Below are positions 1 to 12,752 of a DNA stretch of 64,000 nucleotides, piece after piece; position 1 is the stretch's first letter; each line of letters opens with the position of its first letter. A program made the translations under genes and the position numbers. Under the pieces are notes generated by a model, which saw only the letters and a list, made by a program, of their open reading frames with translations, was not told the origin of the DNA and searched no databases. Source of the DNA: JACKCB01 sp964452775 (GTDB taxonomy: Bacteria; Chloroflexota; Anaerolineae; Promineifilales; Promineifilaceae); contig CAYVQP010000009.1 of the NCBI GenBank assembly GCA_964452775.1, positions 1-64,000 on the forward strand. The letters are read 5' to 3'.

Positions 1-4199
<4,199 letters not shown>

Positions 4200-4234
4200 C
4201 CGGACGGCACGCCGCTACACTCGCGCCTGACGAC

Positions 4235-4270
4235 AAAGGGCGGCCCATGTTCGTGGGCCGCCCTTTTTTT
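4235..4270 (+). terminator. Intrinsic terminator of rpoC
   Basis: An 11-bp GC-rich stem (4237-4247 with 4254-4264) with a 6-nt loop runs straight into seven T residues (4264-4270). It lies 38 bases after the rpoC stop and closes the rpo transcription unit. Confidence 0.92.
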
Positions 4271-4297
4271 GTTATATGGTACTGGGTCCGGCGAGGC

Positions 4298-5326
4298 TCA
4301 GGAATCGCGCCCTAGAAGTGTATGGGTAAGCTCTAAGAGCGCCCTCCCAGCCTCCCCAGCCGGCTCTGCGCCCTCCAAATGCGTCAGTGCGCCCGATGAA
4401 TGCTGAGCCACCCGTTGCTGGGCGAACTCCATAGCCCCCACCTCATTTAGCAAGGCGACCGCCTGACCGGCAAATTGCGGCGAGGTATCGGGTTGAGCAT
4501 ACAGTTCGCGAAGCGCGGCGCTCTCCTGCAGGCCGAATAATACGGGCATCGTCTTCTTGCGAGTAACGATATCGCTGGCAGCAGACTTGCCGATCGTCAC
4601 TTCATCCCCCCAGATGCCGAGAATGTCATCCTTGATCTGGAAGGCAAGGCCAAGCTCGATGCCGAACTGCCGGAATCGCTCAGCTCTCCGGCTGTCGCTC
4701 CCGCCTACGAGGGCGCCAATTTCAGTGGAGGTTGCCAACAGCACCGCCGTCTTGCGGCGGATCATCTCCAGGTAGTCGTCAACGGACACGTCCGCCTGTT
4801 CCTCAAAAGACATGTCAGCGTGCTGGCCTTCCGTTAGCCAAAGGCAGGTGTAATCAAAGCGCTCAAATATGCGTACGAGCGCTTCCGGCGGCACACTCCG
4901 CCGGACGAGCCGCATCAGCGCAATATGCGCCAAGGCAAACATGCTGTCGCCGACATTGATGGCCTTCGGAATCCCGAGGAGCTTCCAGATGGTCGGTTGT
5001 CCCCGGCGTGTGGCGCTGCTGTCCTCAATGTCGTCATGGATGAGGGAGAAGTTGTGGATCAATTCAACGCCGGCGGCTGCGGGTAAGGCGTGACGCCAGT
5101 CACCTCCGGCCGCGGCACAGGCCAACAAGCAGAGAATAGGCCGGATACGCTTGCCGCCGTAGCTGTCAACCGGGCTAAATGAGGAGTCACGCCAGCCGAA
5201 GTGATACTGCATGGCGGCATAGAGTTCATCGGCCGGTTCCGGTGCGTGTGACTCAAGAACGTCCTTCAACTCATGCTCAATTGCCGGCAGCATTTCGGCG
5301 TAAAATCGGCTTAACAGTTCTGCCAT
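4298..5326 (-). CDS. Polyprenyl diphosphate synthase (trans-isoprenyl diphosphate synthase)
   Basis: Head-to-tail condensation of isopentenyl diphosphate with allylic diphosphates; cytoplasmic, 342 residues. The first aspartate-rich motif DDIED is at 98-102 and the second, DDILGIWGD, at 233-241; GGKRIRP at 57-63 is the usual substrate-binding segment. The ATG at 5326 is chosen because GGAG lies 5 bases upstream; a 16-residue upstream extension to 5374 has no ribosome site. It lies downstream of fni on the same strand, which fits an isoprenoid operon. Product chain length (geranylgeranyl, heptaprenyl or longer) cannot be read from the sequence. Confidence 0.9.
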   Translation of the reverse strand: MAELLSRFYAEMLPAIEHELKDVLESHAPEPADELYAAMQYHFGWRDSSFSPVDSYGGKRIRPILCLLACAAAGGDWRHALPAAAGVELIHNFSLIHDDIEDSSATRRGQPTIWKLLGIPKAINVGDSMFALAHIALMRLVRRSVPPEALVRIFERFDYTCLWLTEGQHADMSFEEQADVSVDDYLEMIRRKTAVLLATSTEIGALVGGSDSRRAERFRQFGIELGLAFQIKDDILGIWGDEVTIGKSAASDIVTRKKTMPVLFGLQESAALRELYAQPDTSPQFAGQAVALLNEVGAMEFAQQRVAQHSSGALTHLEGAEPAGEAGRALLELTHTLLGRDS

Positions 5327-5405
5327 AATTCTCCAATGAAGTCCCCGAGCCGGCCGCTCGCAACAAGCATGCAACTCTCCCGGCGCCGGCCTGAGGGCGA
5401 AGGGT

Positions 5406-6509
5406 TCATTCTCCGCTGCTTAACAACTCGTCAAATGTACGGTACAGGGGTGTGTGGGCAAGCGCGTTGAGATCGGCTGCGCCGGAGCAGAACATCACAA
5501 CCCGCAATTCATCGGTAATTGTCCCGGCAAGTTCCACGACCCCGTTCAGGCCATCGCGGTCGGCCGCGCGCAGGAAATCGCCGGCAATACCAACCAGCCC
5601 GGCCCCAAGCGCGATGCTCTTGGCGACATCTATACCATTCTTGATTCCGCCGCTGGCGAAAATGGGAATGTCCGGCGCGCCCAAACGACATAGTTGCAGG
5701 GACACGGCTGTCGGAATACCCCAATCAATGAAGGCGCCGGCAACGCGAGCGTGGCGCGAGCTGGGCGCCCGGTACATCTCTACCTGACTCCACGACGTTC
5801 CGCCGGCGCCGGCGACATCTATGGCGGCTACGCCGGCATCGCGCAACCGCCGCGCAGTCTCCCTTGAGAAGCCCCAGCCTACCTCTTTGGCGATGACGGG
5901 CACAGGAAGGGCGCGACAGACTGCCTCAATCCGGGCCAGCAGGCCGCCGAAATTGCCGTCACCCTCAGGCTGCACCGCTTCTTGCAAAGCGTTCAGATGC
6001 AGAATCAGGGCATCCGCCTCACACATATCAACTGCTGCCCGGCACTCGTTCAGGCCGTACCGGTAGTTCAGTTGCACCGCGCCTAGATTGGCAAACAGTA
6101 GAATGTCCGGCGCGACGTCCCGTACCTGATAGGTGCTGCTCAGCGCCGAATCCTCAATCGCGGCGCGCTGAGATCCCAGCCCCATGGCCATTCCCACTTC
6201 CTGAGCGGCCGCGGCCAGGGTGCGATTAATGGCTCTGGCTCGTGCGGTACCGCCGGTCATTGAGGAGATCAACAGCGGGGTGGATAGCCTCTTGCCGAAG
6301 ACTTGCGCTGTGGTATCCACCTCGACAAGATCAATCTCCGGCAGCGCCTGATGCAGAAAGAAGTAGTCTCCGAAGCCGGATTTGAGCGTCTTGAAGCTGA
6401 CATCCTGCTCCAGATTTATCCGAATGTGCTCTTCTTTTCGTCGCTCCACCTGTTCTGGGCCGGGTTGCATGCTATCTGGTTCCGGCTGGTTCTCTGGGCT
6501 GTTACCCAT
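5406..6509 (-). CDS. fni: Type 2 isopentenyl-diphosphate delta-isomerase (FMN-dependent)
   Basis: Interconverts isopentenyl and dimethylallyl diphosphate using reduced FMN; 367 residues, cytoplasmic. Family signatures appear in order: RKEEHI near residue 24, SSMTGGT, GLGSQR, HLNALQE, KEVGWG, DVAGAGGTSW and ASGGIKNG. The N-terminus before RKEEHI is Pro/Gln-rich and a later Met (residue 14) is a possible start. It is followed 79 bases later by a polyprenyl synthase on the same strand, so both steps of polyprenyl supply are probably co-expressed. The leader upstream contains an unexplained two-tier hairpin (6540-6581). Confidence 0.93.
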   Translation of the reverse strand: MGNSPENQPEPDSMQPGPEQVERRKEEHIRINLEQDVSFKTLKSGFGDYFFLHQALPEIDLVEVDTTAQVFGKRLSTPLLISSMTGGTARARAINRTLAAAAQEVGMAMGLGSQRAAIEDSALSSTYQVRDVAPDILLFANLGAVQLNYRYGLNECRAAVDMCEADALILHLNALQEAVQPEGDGNFGGLLARIEAVCRALPVPVIAKEVGWGFSRETARRLRDAGVAAIDVAGAGGTSWSQVEMYRAPSSRHARVAGAFIDWGIPTAVSLQLCRLGAPDIPIFASGGIKNGIDVAKSIALGAGLVGIAGDFLRAADRDGLNGVVELAGTITDELRVVMFCSGAADLNALAHTPLYRTFDELLSSGE

Positions 6510-6539
6510 CTACAGGATTCTCCAAATGGAATGATGTTC

Positions 6540-6581
6540 GCTCCCGGATAGCGCGCCGATTGGCGCGGAAGTAACGGGAGC
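6540..6581 (-). other. Two-tier hairpin in the fni leader
   Basis: A 7-bp outer stem (6540-6546 with 6575-6581) encloses an asymmetric internal loop (5 and 7 nt) and a 6-bp inner stem (6552-6557 with 6562-6567) capped by four bases. There is no T-tract, so it is not an intrinsic terminator. It lies about 30 bases upstream of the fni start and would be in the 5' leader of that mRNA. I do not recognise it as a known riboswitch; function unknown. Confidence 0.45.
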
Positions 6582-6870
6582 ATTTCGGCTGGTGTAGCTC
6601 CGTCCTCCCTCCGTCACACGCAAATGAGTTCCGGGTGATTGAATGGGATTCGGAAAGTGCGCCCAACGCGGGCTCGAAAGCTGGACGCCTGGCGAAGACC
6701 AAAATGGTTGACTCGCAACCCGACGCCTAACCTGCGAGTATACTATGCTCTTCGGGGATAGGCTAATTGGGGCGCAGAGTGTGATAGAATCGGTGATCGG
6801 CAAGATGATAGCCGACTCACCCGAACTAGTGCGGTCCTGGGCGACAGCACACCGAAAATGAGGCTTGACG
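6582..6870. other. Divergent intergenic region between fni and the epimerase
   Basis: About 290 bases with no convincing gene. Candidate promoter elements are a TATACT -10 with a poor TTAGCC -35 on the minus strand (near 6739-6768, for fni) and an extended -10 TGATAGAAT on the plus strand (6782-6790, for the epimerase). Both are weak calls. Short open frames here have no ribosome site or recognisable family. Confidence 0.35.
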
Positions 6871-7815
6871 ATGCGCTTTCTGATTACCGGCGGCGCCGGT
6901 TTCCTTGGCTCACATCTATGTGACCGCTTCTTACAAGAAGGTCACACCGTGGTTGCGGTTGACAATTTGATCACCGGCAGCATGGACAACATTGCACATT
7001 TAATGGGCAATGAACGCTTTACGTTCATCAAACACAATGTAAGCAACTACATCTACCTGGCCGGCGATCTCGATGCCGTGCTACACTTTGCCTCGCCGGC
7101 CAGTCCAAACGACTATCTCGAGCACCCAATCCCCACGCTCAAGGTTGGCTCGCTGGGCACGTTGAACACCATCGGCCTGGCAAAAGCTAAAGGGGCGCGT
7201 TACCTGCTGGCCTCTACCTCTGAAGTGTACGGCGATCCGCTGGTTAATCCGCAGCCGGAGAGTTACTGGGGCAATGTCAATCCCATTGGTCCGCGAGGCG
7301 TTTACGACGAGGCAAAGCGCTTCGCAGAAGCGCTGACCATGGCCTACCATCGCTATCATGGATTGGAAACGCGCATTGTGCGTATCTTTAACACCTATGG
7401 CCCAAGAATGCGCCTCCATGATGGGCGGGTGGTGCCCAACTTCATCTATCAGGCCTTGAAGGGACTGCCGCTGACGGTCTATGGGGATGGCAGCCGGACC
7501 CGCTCCTTCCAGTATTGTAGCGACCTGGTAGACGGTGTTTATCGTCTACTCTTTTCCGATGTCACCGGCCCGGTGAACATCGGCAACCCGTATGAGATGG
7601 ATATCCTTTCGTTCGCCCACGCGGTCGTAGAGGCAACCGGCAGCCGCTCAGAGATTACCTTTGTCGAGCCGAAGGATGAACGTGTGCAGGACGACCCCAA
7701 GGTGCGGCGGCCCGACATCACCCGGGCAGAGCAACTGCTTGGATGGAAGCCGGTGATCAGCTTGCCGGACGGCCTGCGCGAGACGATCGCCTATTTCCAA
7801 TCCCGAGTCCTGTAG
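6871..7815 (+). CDS. NAD-dependent epimerase/dehydratase, UDP-glucuronate decarboxylase (UXS) type
   Basis: Extended short-chain dehydrogenase, 314 residues. The Rossmann motif GGAGFLG is at 7-13, and the catalytic Ser in TSE (near 116) and YDEAK (Tyr145, Lys149) are present. The stretches around YGDP, YWGNVNPIGPRG and the downstream RIFNTYGPRM and GDGSRTRSF follow the UDP-xylose synthase pattern, so UDP-glucuronate to UDP-xylose is the likely reaction; a dTDP-glucose dehydratase-like role is less likely. ATG 6871 is chosen over TTG 6865 because GAGG at 6860-6863 is correctly spaced only for the former. It heads a surface-polysaccharide gene run. Confidence 0.85.
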   Translation: MRFLITGGAGFLGSHLCDRFLQEGHTVVAVDNLITGSMDNIAHLMGNERFTFIKHNVSNYIYLAGDLDAVLHFASPASPNDYLEHPIPTLKVGSLGTLNTIGLAKAKGARYLLASTSEVYGDPLVNPQPESYWGNVNPIGPRGVYDEAKRFAEALTMAYHRYHGLETRIVRIFNTYGPRMRLHDGRVVPNFIYQALKGLPLTVYGDGSRTRSFQYCSDLVDGVYRLLFSDVTGPVNIGNPYEMDILSFAHAVVEATGSRSEITFVEPKDERVQDDPKVRRPDITRAEQLLGWKPVISLPDGLRETIAYFQSRVL

Positions 7816-7824
7816 CGAACGACG

Positions 7825-9438
7825 ATGCCGGCCAAGCGCATGGCGGGGTTCCGACGTGAGTTAGTCGCGCTGCTGATTGCATGCTCGCTCGGCGTCGCCA
7901 TTGCCGCCCTGCCTGCAGCCTATTCGGCCATTCTTGTCGGGGCAGCCGGCTATCTCTTGCTGGTACTGACTCAGCCGCTGGTTGGATTGGGGGTCGCGCT
8001 GGTGGCCGGGCCGTGGGCAGCGCTGGAAGGGATCGCCCTCGGCGGCGCCCTGCCACTCAACTCCGGCCAATTCTTCTTTGCCCTGGCGGTTGCCGGCTGG
8101 CTGATCTGGGGAATGGCGCGGCGTCGCATAATCATCCCCTACACGCCGCTCAACCTGCCGCTGGCGATCTTTCTTGCGGTGGCCACGTTGTCGCTGTTGG
8201 GCGCCCCTTCGCTTGGCTATGGCATTAACGAACTGATCAAGTGGGTTGAGCTGTGGCTGATCATGCTCATCGTTGTCGACCTGGTACTCAATGGCGGGTC
8301 AGGTCAGCCGGACACGGCGACAGGGGCCGGGACAACGCAACGCACAGTAGACGGCCGTGCCGTCGGACCATTACCGTCATTTCAACGCCGGTTGCAACCG
8401 GTGGTCGCCCTGGTGCTCATTGCCGGCGCAAGCCAGGCAATAATCGGTATCTGGCAGTTCGGCTTTCGCGGAGAAGGACCGGAACATTTCGCAATCCTGG
8501 GTGATTACTTCAGGGCTTATGGCACGTTTGAGCAGCCCAACCCGTTTGGCGGCTTCGTGGGATTGACCGCGGTGTTTGCCTTGGGTGTATTTGCTGGGTC
8601 TGTGGTTCCACTGTGGCCCCGGCTTTCCGATCGGCTGCGCATGCGCCGCACCCCACGCATGATGCCGCCGGCGTTCTCATGGACGTGGACGACATTTGCC
8701 GGCGCATGCGCGCTGCTCTGCTCCGTGGCGCTGCTTCTCTCCTGGAGCCGGGGCGCGTGGCTGGGCTTTGCCGCCGGCCTGGCTGTGCTCATCCTCTTCC
8801 TTCCGAAGCGGCGATGGGTGGGAGTCGCCTTGCTGCTTGCCGTCCTGGTAACTTTTTTGGCCGGTTTGCAGACAGGACTGTTGCCGTCCTCTGTCGCCGA
8901 ACGCCTGGTCAGCTTCCAGGAGGACCTCCGCTTTGGCGATGTGCGCGGGGCGGATATCAACGATGCCAATTACGCGGTGCTTGAACGCCTTGCTCACTGG
9001 CAATCCGCCCTTGACATGGCGCGAGCAAATCCGTGGCTAGGCGTTGGCTTTGGCAACTACGAACCGGCCTATCCAGACTATGCACTGATAAACTGGCCTT
9101 ACCCGCTCGGTCACGCGCACAACTACTATCTGAATATTCTGGCCGAAACAGGCGTTATTGGAACACTTGCCTATCTTGCATTGTGGGGAATCGTCTTCGG
9201 GCAGAGTGTTTGGCTGCAAAGGCGCCTTCCCTGGCCGGAACGGGGCATTGTGCTTGGTCTACTGGCATCGTGGACTGTCCTTGCCGTCCATCACCTGTTG
9301 GACAATCTGTATGTGAACAACGTTCACTTGCAAATCGGCGTAATGTTGGGTATCTTGCAGCTTCTATATATTGTGTACATGGCTCCTCGACCTCTGAGAA
9401 CCCGGACCAGATCGAAGACTGTTACAGCGTATGATTAG
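7825..9438 (+). CDS. O-antigen ligase/polymerase family membrane protein (Wzy_C domain)
   Basis: Polytopic membrane protein of 537 residues with about 12 hydrophobic segments. The Wzy_C/WaaL pattern is visible: LSWSRGAWLG in the central part, then a large outside loop and the signature HAHNYYLNILAETG near residue 431. Such proteins join or transfer lipid-linked glycans on the outer face of the cytoplasmic membrane. It starts 9 bases after the epimerase stop and its end overlaps the gtrA start by 8 bases, so these genes are translationally linked. Polymerase versus ligase cannot be decided from sequence. Confidence 0.85.
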   Translation: MPAKRMAGFRRELVALLIACSLGVAIAALPAAYSAILVGAAGYLLLVLTQPLVGLGVALVAGPWAALEGIALGGALPLNSGQFFFALAVAGWLIWGMARRRIIIPYTPLNLPLAIFLAVATLSLLGAPSLGYGINELIKWVELWLIMLIVVDLVLNGGSGQPDTATGAGTTQRTVDGRAVGPLPSFQRRLQPVVALVLIAGASQAIIGIWQFGFRGEGPEHFAILGDYFRAYGTFEQPNPFGGFVGLTAVFALGVFAGSVVPLWPRLSDRLRMRRTPRMMPPAFSWTWTTFAGACALLCSVALLLSWSRGAWLGFAAGLAVLILFLPKRRWVGVALLLAVLVTFLAGLQTGLLPSSVAERLVSFQEDLRFGDVRGADINDANYAVLERLAHWQSALDMARANPWLGVGFGNYEPAYPDYALINWPYPLGHAHNYYLNILAETGVIGTLAYLALWGIVFGQSVWLQRRLPWPERGIVLGLLASWTVLAVHHLLDNLYVNNVHLQIGVMLGILQLLYIVYMAPRPLRTRTRSKTVTAYD

Positions 9439-9901
9439 TATATTGACCAACGTCGCCGGACAGTTGGGCGTCAAACCTAAAGAAGCCGAACGCTTTGTCA
9501 AGTTTGTAATCGTGGGCACGATCGGCTTCATCGTCGACTTCGGCACGTTGACCTTCCTGGTGGAAGTAGTCGGATTTCCGCCATTGCTGGCCAACACCAT
9601 TTCGTTTTCACTTGCGGTGCTGAGCAACTTTACCTGGAATCGATATTGGACCTATCCGGAGTCACGCTCCAAGCGCAAGCGCATTCAGTTGGTCCAGTTT
9701 GCCGTGGTGAGCGTGCTTGGTTTGCTGATTAACAATTTGATCCTGTATTTGCTCCTGGAACCGTTCAACACATTGCTGGATAGCGCCGGCATGTTCCCGC
9801 CCGAGACCGGCTATATCCCGGCCAAAATCGTGGCCACGATTGTCGTCCTCTTCTGGAACTTCTTCATCAACCGCTTTTGGACGTACGGGAATGTCGAATA
9901 G
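9431..9901 (+). CDS. GtrA-like membrane protein
   Basis: Small protein of 156 residues with four membrane segments and the GtrA family signatures NFTWNRYWTY and NFFINRFWTY after helices 2 and 4. Members are thought to flip polyprenyl-phosphate-linked sugars across the membrane for glycosylation of surface polymers. Its ATG lies inside the 3' end of the Wzy gene (ATGATTAG overlap), which argues for translational coupling and a shared pathway. Confidence 0.88.
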   Translation: MISILTNVAGQLGVKPKEAERFVKFVIVGTIGFIVDFGTLTFLVEVVGFPPLLANTISFSLAVLSNFTWNRYWTYPESRSKRKRIQLVQFAVVSVLGLLINNLILYLLLEPFNTLLDSAGMFPPETGYIPAKIVATIVVLFWNFFINRFWTYGNVE

Positions 9902-9912
9902 CGGGCCGGACC

Positions 9913-11154
9913 ATGAGGCAGGGAAGTAAAGAACTGGCAACGGCACAGGCCCGGAAGCGCGTACACGTTCCGCACGAATCAACAGTTGCCCCTAACCGCA
10001 TAGGAATTGACATAACGGCGGCCGTTTCGCAAGGGGGCGGCATTGGTCGCTATACGCGTGAGCTGGTGCAGGCGCTGACTCAGCCCGGCGAGCAGGAGGC
10101 GCCATTTCAGTTCCGATTGTTCTCCGCCCGCCGTCCGGCAATGTCGCCCACCAGCGAGCCGCTGCCGGAGGGGAGGAACGTCACTTACCGTGAGGCGCGG
10201 CTGAGAGCCCAATGGCTTTATCGTCTCTGGTATCGCATCGGCATACCGCTGCCGGTGCAGCGGTTCACAGGCGAAATCGATCTGTTTCACTCGCCCGACT
10301 TTGTGCTGCCGCCGATTCGTGGGTCCATTCCTACGCTACTGACCGTTCACGATCTCTCGTTCGTCCACTATCCGGAGACGTTTACGCCGGCCCTGTTGCG
10401 CTTCTTGAACGGGGCAGTGCCCAGGTCTGTGCAGCGCGCCACCCATATTCTGGCTGATTCAGAGGCGACGCGGAGTGACCTGATCGCCGTTTGGGATACG
10501 CCGCCGGAAAAGATCAGCGTACTTTACAGCGGCGTCCACTCCCGTTTTCATCCAATTACGGATGAGTCAGAATTGGCCCGAGTACGCCAAGAATACGGAC
10601 TGACCGGCAGGCCGTACTTGCTCAGTGTCGGCACGGTGCAACCCAGGAAGAACTACCGCCTGTTGATCCGGGCGTTCAGTTCCATAATCGAACAGTGGCC
10701 GCATGAGCTGGTCATTGCTGGCGGCAATGGCTGGCTCTTCGAAGAGACCCTGGCCGAGGCGGACAGGCTCGGAATCAGTGATCGGGTGCGTTTTCTTGGG
10801 TTCGTTGATGATGAGGATCTGCCGGCGCTATACAGCGGAGCGACGATTTTCCTGTTTCCAAGCCTTTATGAGGGCTTCGGCCTGCCCCCGCTGGAAGCGA
10901 TGGCCTGTGGGGCGCCGGTGGTCGTTTCTAACGCCTCTTGCCTGCCGGAGGTGGTCGGGCAAGCAGCCATGCAATTGCCGGCTGGCGATGAGGATGCTTG
11001 GCGAACGGCGCTCCTTGAGCTGTTGCCTGACAATGTCCGGCGGTCGCACATGGTGGCTGCCGGCCTCATTCGTGCGCGCGAATTCACCTGGGAAAAGGCC
11101 GCAAGGCAATTGCGCGGTATCTACCAGGAGCTACTAACCATTCAGGATGGGTGA
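9913..11154 (+). CDS. Glycosyltransferase family 4 (GT-B fold)
   Basis: A retaining glycosyltransferase of about 413 residues from ATG 9913. The N-terminal donor-side glycine loop is GGGIGRYTREL, and the C-terminal nucleotide-sugar site is EGFGLPPLEAMACGAPVV with its E-x7-E motif. A TTG at 9877 would give 12 more residues overlapping gtrA; neither start has a good ribosome site. It belongs to the glycan run that begins with the epimerase. The sugar donor is unknown. Confidence 0.88.
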   Translation: MRQGSKELATAQARKRVHVPHESTVAPNRIGIDITAAVSQGGGIGRYTRELVQALTQPGEQEAPFQFRLFSARRPAMSPTSEPLPEGRNVTYREARLRAQWLYRLWYRIGIPLPVQRFTGEIDLFHSPDFVLPPIRGSIPTLLTVHDLSFVHYPETFTPALLRFLNGAVPRSVQRATHILADSEATRSDLIAVWDTPPEKISVLYSGVHSRFHPITDESELARVRQEYGLTGRPYLLSVGTVQPRKNYRLLIRAFSSIIEQWPHELVIAGGNGWLFEETLAEADRLGISDRVRFLGFVDDEDLPALYSGATIFLFPSLYEGFGLPPLEAMACGAPVVVSNASCLPEVVGQAAMQLPAGDEDAWRTALLELLPDNVRRSHMVAAGLIRAREFTWEKAARQLRGIYQELLTIQDG

Positions 11155-11156
11155 CA

Positions 11157-11645
11157 ATGGAACAAAAATTGCACGGTAAGACAGTGGAGCAGTCGCGGGT
11201 AACGCTGACCCAGTTGATGGGGCCGGCCGAAGCCAACACGATGGGCAACGTTCACGGCGGTACGCTGATGAAGCTTTGCGATGAAGCAGGCGGCATGGCC
11301 GCCACCAGGCACGCCCGGCGACCGACGGTGACTGTCGTGGTTGACACAATGACCTTTCACTCGCCGGTGAACATCGGCAACCTGGTAACGTTTTCGGCTG
11401 AAGTGACCTGGGTCGGCCGCACCTCAATGGAGACTCGCATTGTGGTCAGCGCAGAAGACATATTGACCGGCGATGTGACGCACACAAATACCGCCTACTT
11501 TGTCTACGTCGCCCTGGACAAGGCCGGCCGGCCGGTGCGCGTGCCGGAACTATTGCTTGAGACAGAAGAGGAGCGCGAGCGCAACGAACGCGCCGCTGCC
11601 CGGCAAGCATATCGTCTGGAACAACGGCGCCAGGGAATTGTATAG
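11157..11645 (+). CDS. Acyl-CoA thioesterase (hotdog fold, YciA/BACH type)
   Basis: 162 residues with a single hotdog domain. The GNVHGGTLMKLCDEAGG segment is the helix bearing the catalytic Asp of the acyl-CoA hydrolase family, followed by the strand FHSPVNIGNLV. The charged tail EEERERNERAAARQ is family-typical. ATG 11157 has AGGA nine bases upstream; GTG 11151, overlapping the previous stop, is the alternative. It would hydrolyse acyl-CoA in the cytoplasm; substrate length unknown. Its place after a glycosyltransferase looks like operon packing rather than a pathway link. Confidence 0.87.
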   Translation: MEQKLHGKTVEQSRVTLTQLMGPAEANTMGNVHGGTLMKLCDEAGGMAATRHARRPTVTVVVDTMTFHSPVNIGNLVTFSAEVTWVGRTSMETRIVVSAEDILTGDVTHTNTAYFVYVALDKAGRPVRVPELLLETEEERERNERAAARQAYRLEQRRQGIV

Positions 11646-11654
11646 CCGTGTAGT

Positions 11655-12317
11655 ATGGCGATTGGGGACTGGCTCACTCCAAGAACGCAGACTCGTCTGC
11701 TATTGCTGGCCTTCACGGCTATTCTTGCCGGCTACCTCACCGTCTGGTTGCCGAATGACGCCGCGGGGCTGAGCTTTCTCGGGTTTGAGATTGGCGAATG
11801 GGTGAAGTTTCTGCCGCAGGTGCAGTCCGGGGAGCTGCCGATGAACCGAAACTACTTCTATCTCCCGCCGGTATTGCTGGGGGCGATGATGGCGCTGCAG
11901 GCCTCGCGCTGGCCCAACCGTCGCCCGCAGACCTGGGCCATGAGAGGGCTGGCGATCCTCGTCGCTTGCCTGGCGTTGCCGTCCATTGATGCGGTCCGCT
12001 TTGAGCCGGCCTCCGAATGGCTGCTGCGCCTGCTCCTTGTCGGCTGCGTCGCATTGCTTGCACTCATTGGTAGTTGGCTGGGCAAATTGCCGAACACGGC
12101 CTACTGGATGCTGATGGAGATGGCGGCTCTGCTGGGACTACTTTTCCCGCTGTGGGCGTATGTGGCGGTCTGGCCTGCTGTGGCGGAGTTGTGGCAGCAG
12201 CCGGTAGCTTTTGGGCCGGGGATCTGGCTGAATAGCGCCGGGAATTTGGTGGTCATACTCGTGGCAACTCTGGCCGTACTTTTCGGACGGCGTCTGCAAC
12301 GACCGGCGGCTGCCTGA
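11655..12317 (+). CDS. Unrecognised multi-pass membrane protein
   Basis: 220 residues with about six hydrophobic segments (near 16-32, 62-76, 90-106, 118-138, 150-172 and 186-210) and no motif I recognise. A non-membrane loop with FEIGEWVKFLPQVQSG follows the first helix. It starts 9 bases after the thioesterase stop and is probably co-transcribed. Function unknown. Confidence 0.65.
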   Translation: MAIGDWLTPRTQTRLLLLAFTAILAGYLTVWLPNDAAGLSFLGFEIGEWVKFLPQVQSGELPMNRNYFYLPPVLLGAMMALQASRWPNRRPQTWAMRGLAILVACLALPSIDAVRFEPASEWLLRLLLVGCVALLALIGSWLGKLPNTAYWMLMEMAALLGLLFPLWAYVAVWPAVAELWQQPVAFGPGIWLNSAGNLVVILVATLAVLFGRRLQRPAAA

Positions 12318-12370
12318 CCCCTCTTTGCCGGCCAAGCCAGCATCTCTCACTCGTTGCCAGGGGCCGGGCA

Positions 12371-12398
12371 GCAAAAAGGGCGGTGAACTTCACCGCCC
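12371..12398 (-). terminator. Intrinsic terminator, mainly for acpP
   Basis: An 8-10 bp perfect stem (12378-12387 with 12389-12398) followed on the minus strand by five T residues (A-run at 12373-12377 on the plus strand). It lies 42 bases beyond the acpP stop. The plus-strand side reads TGTTCTT, so it may also stop transcription from the membrane-protein gene. Confidence 0.85.
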
Positions 12399-12440
12399 TG
12401 TTCTTGAATAAGTCCAAGGTGCCGGATTAACGAGCGATTG

Positions 12441-12680
12441 TCACGCCTTCATATGCTCATCAATGTAAGTGATCGCCTCGCCGACGGTGGTAATCTTCTG
12501 GGCTTCTTCATCGGAAATCTCGCCCTCAAACGCCTCTTCAAAGGCCATGATCAGCTCCACCAGGTCCAGGGAATCAGCCTCCAGATCCTCTCGAAAACGA
12601 GCGGACTCGACGACAGCATCTTCGTCCACGCCCAGGAGATCAACGATGATCTCAGTTACTTTCTCTTTCGTATCGCTCAT
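12441..12680 (-). CDS. acpP: Acyl carrier protein
   Basis: 79 residues, strongly acidic, four-helix carrier of fatty-acid synthesis. The phosphopantetheine site is Ser37 in the EADSLDLVEL motif. The start at 12680 (MSDTKEK) is preceded by GGAGGG ten bases upstream; the longer frame to 12713 lacks support. It is 72 bases downstream of the Wzy-fusion gene and is not flanked by fab genes, so it probably has its own promoter. Confident identity. Confidence 0.95.
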   Translation of the reverse strand: MSDTKEKVTEIIVDLLGVDEDAVVESARFREDLEADSLDLVELIMAFEEAFEGEISDEEAQKITTVGEAITYIDEHMKA

Positions 12681-12752
12681 TGCCAGGTAACCCTCCACGC
12701 AATTTGTATTCATGATAGCGTGCGCGCAATTTTAGGAGCAAAAGGGAGTTTG

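Noticed and set aside
6585..6660. tRNA-like GGTGTAGCTC segment or T-box leader
   Set aside because: The D-arm-like string is not followed by a matching anticodon arm or TTCGAATCC-type T arm, and no T-box consensus (GGTGGNACCGCG type) is present on either strand.
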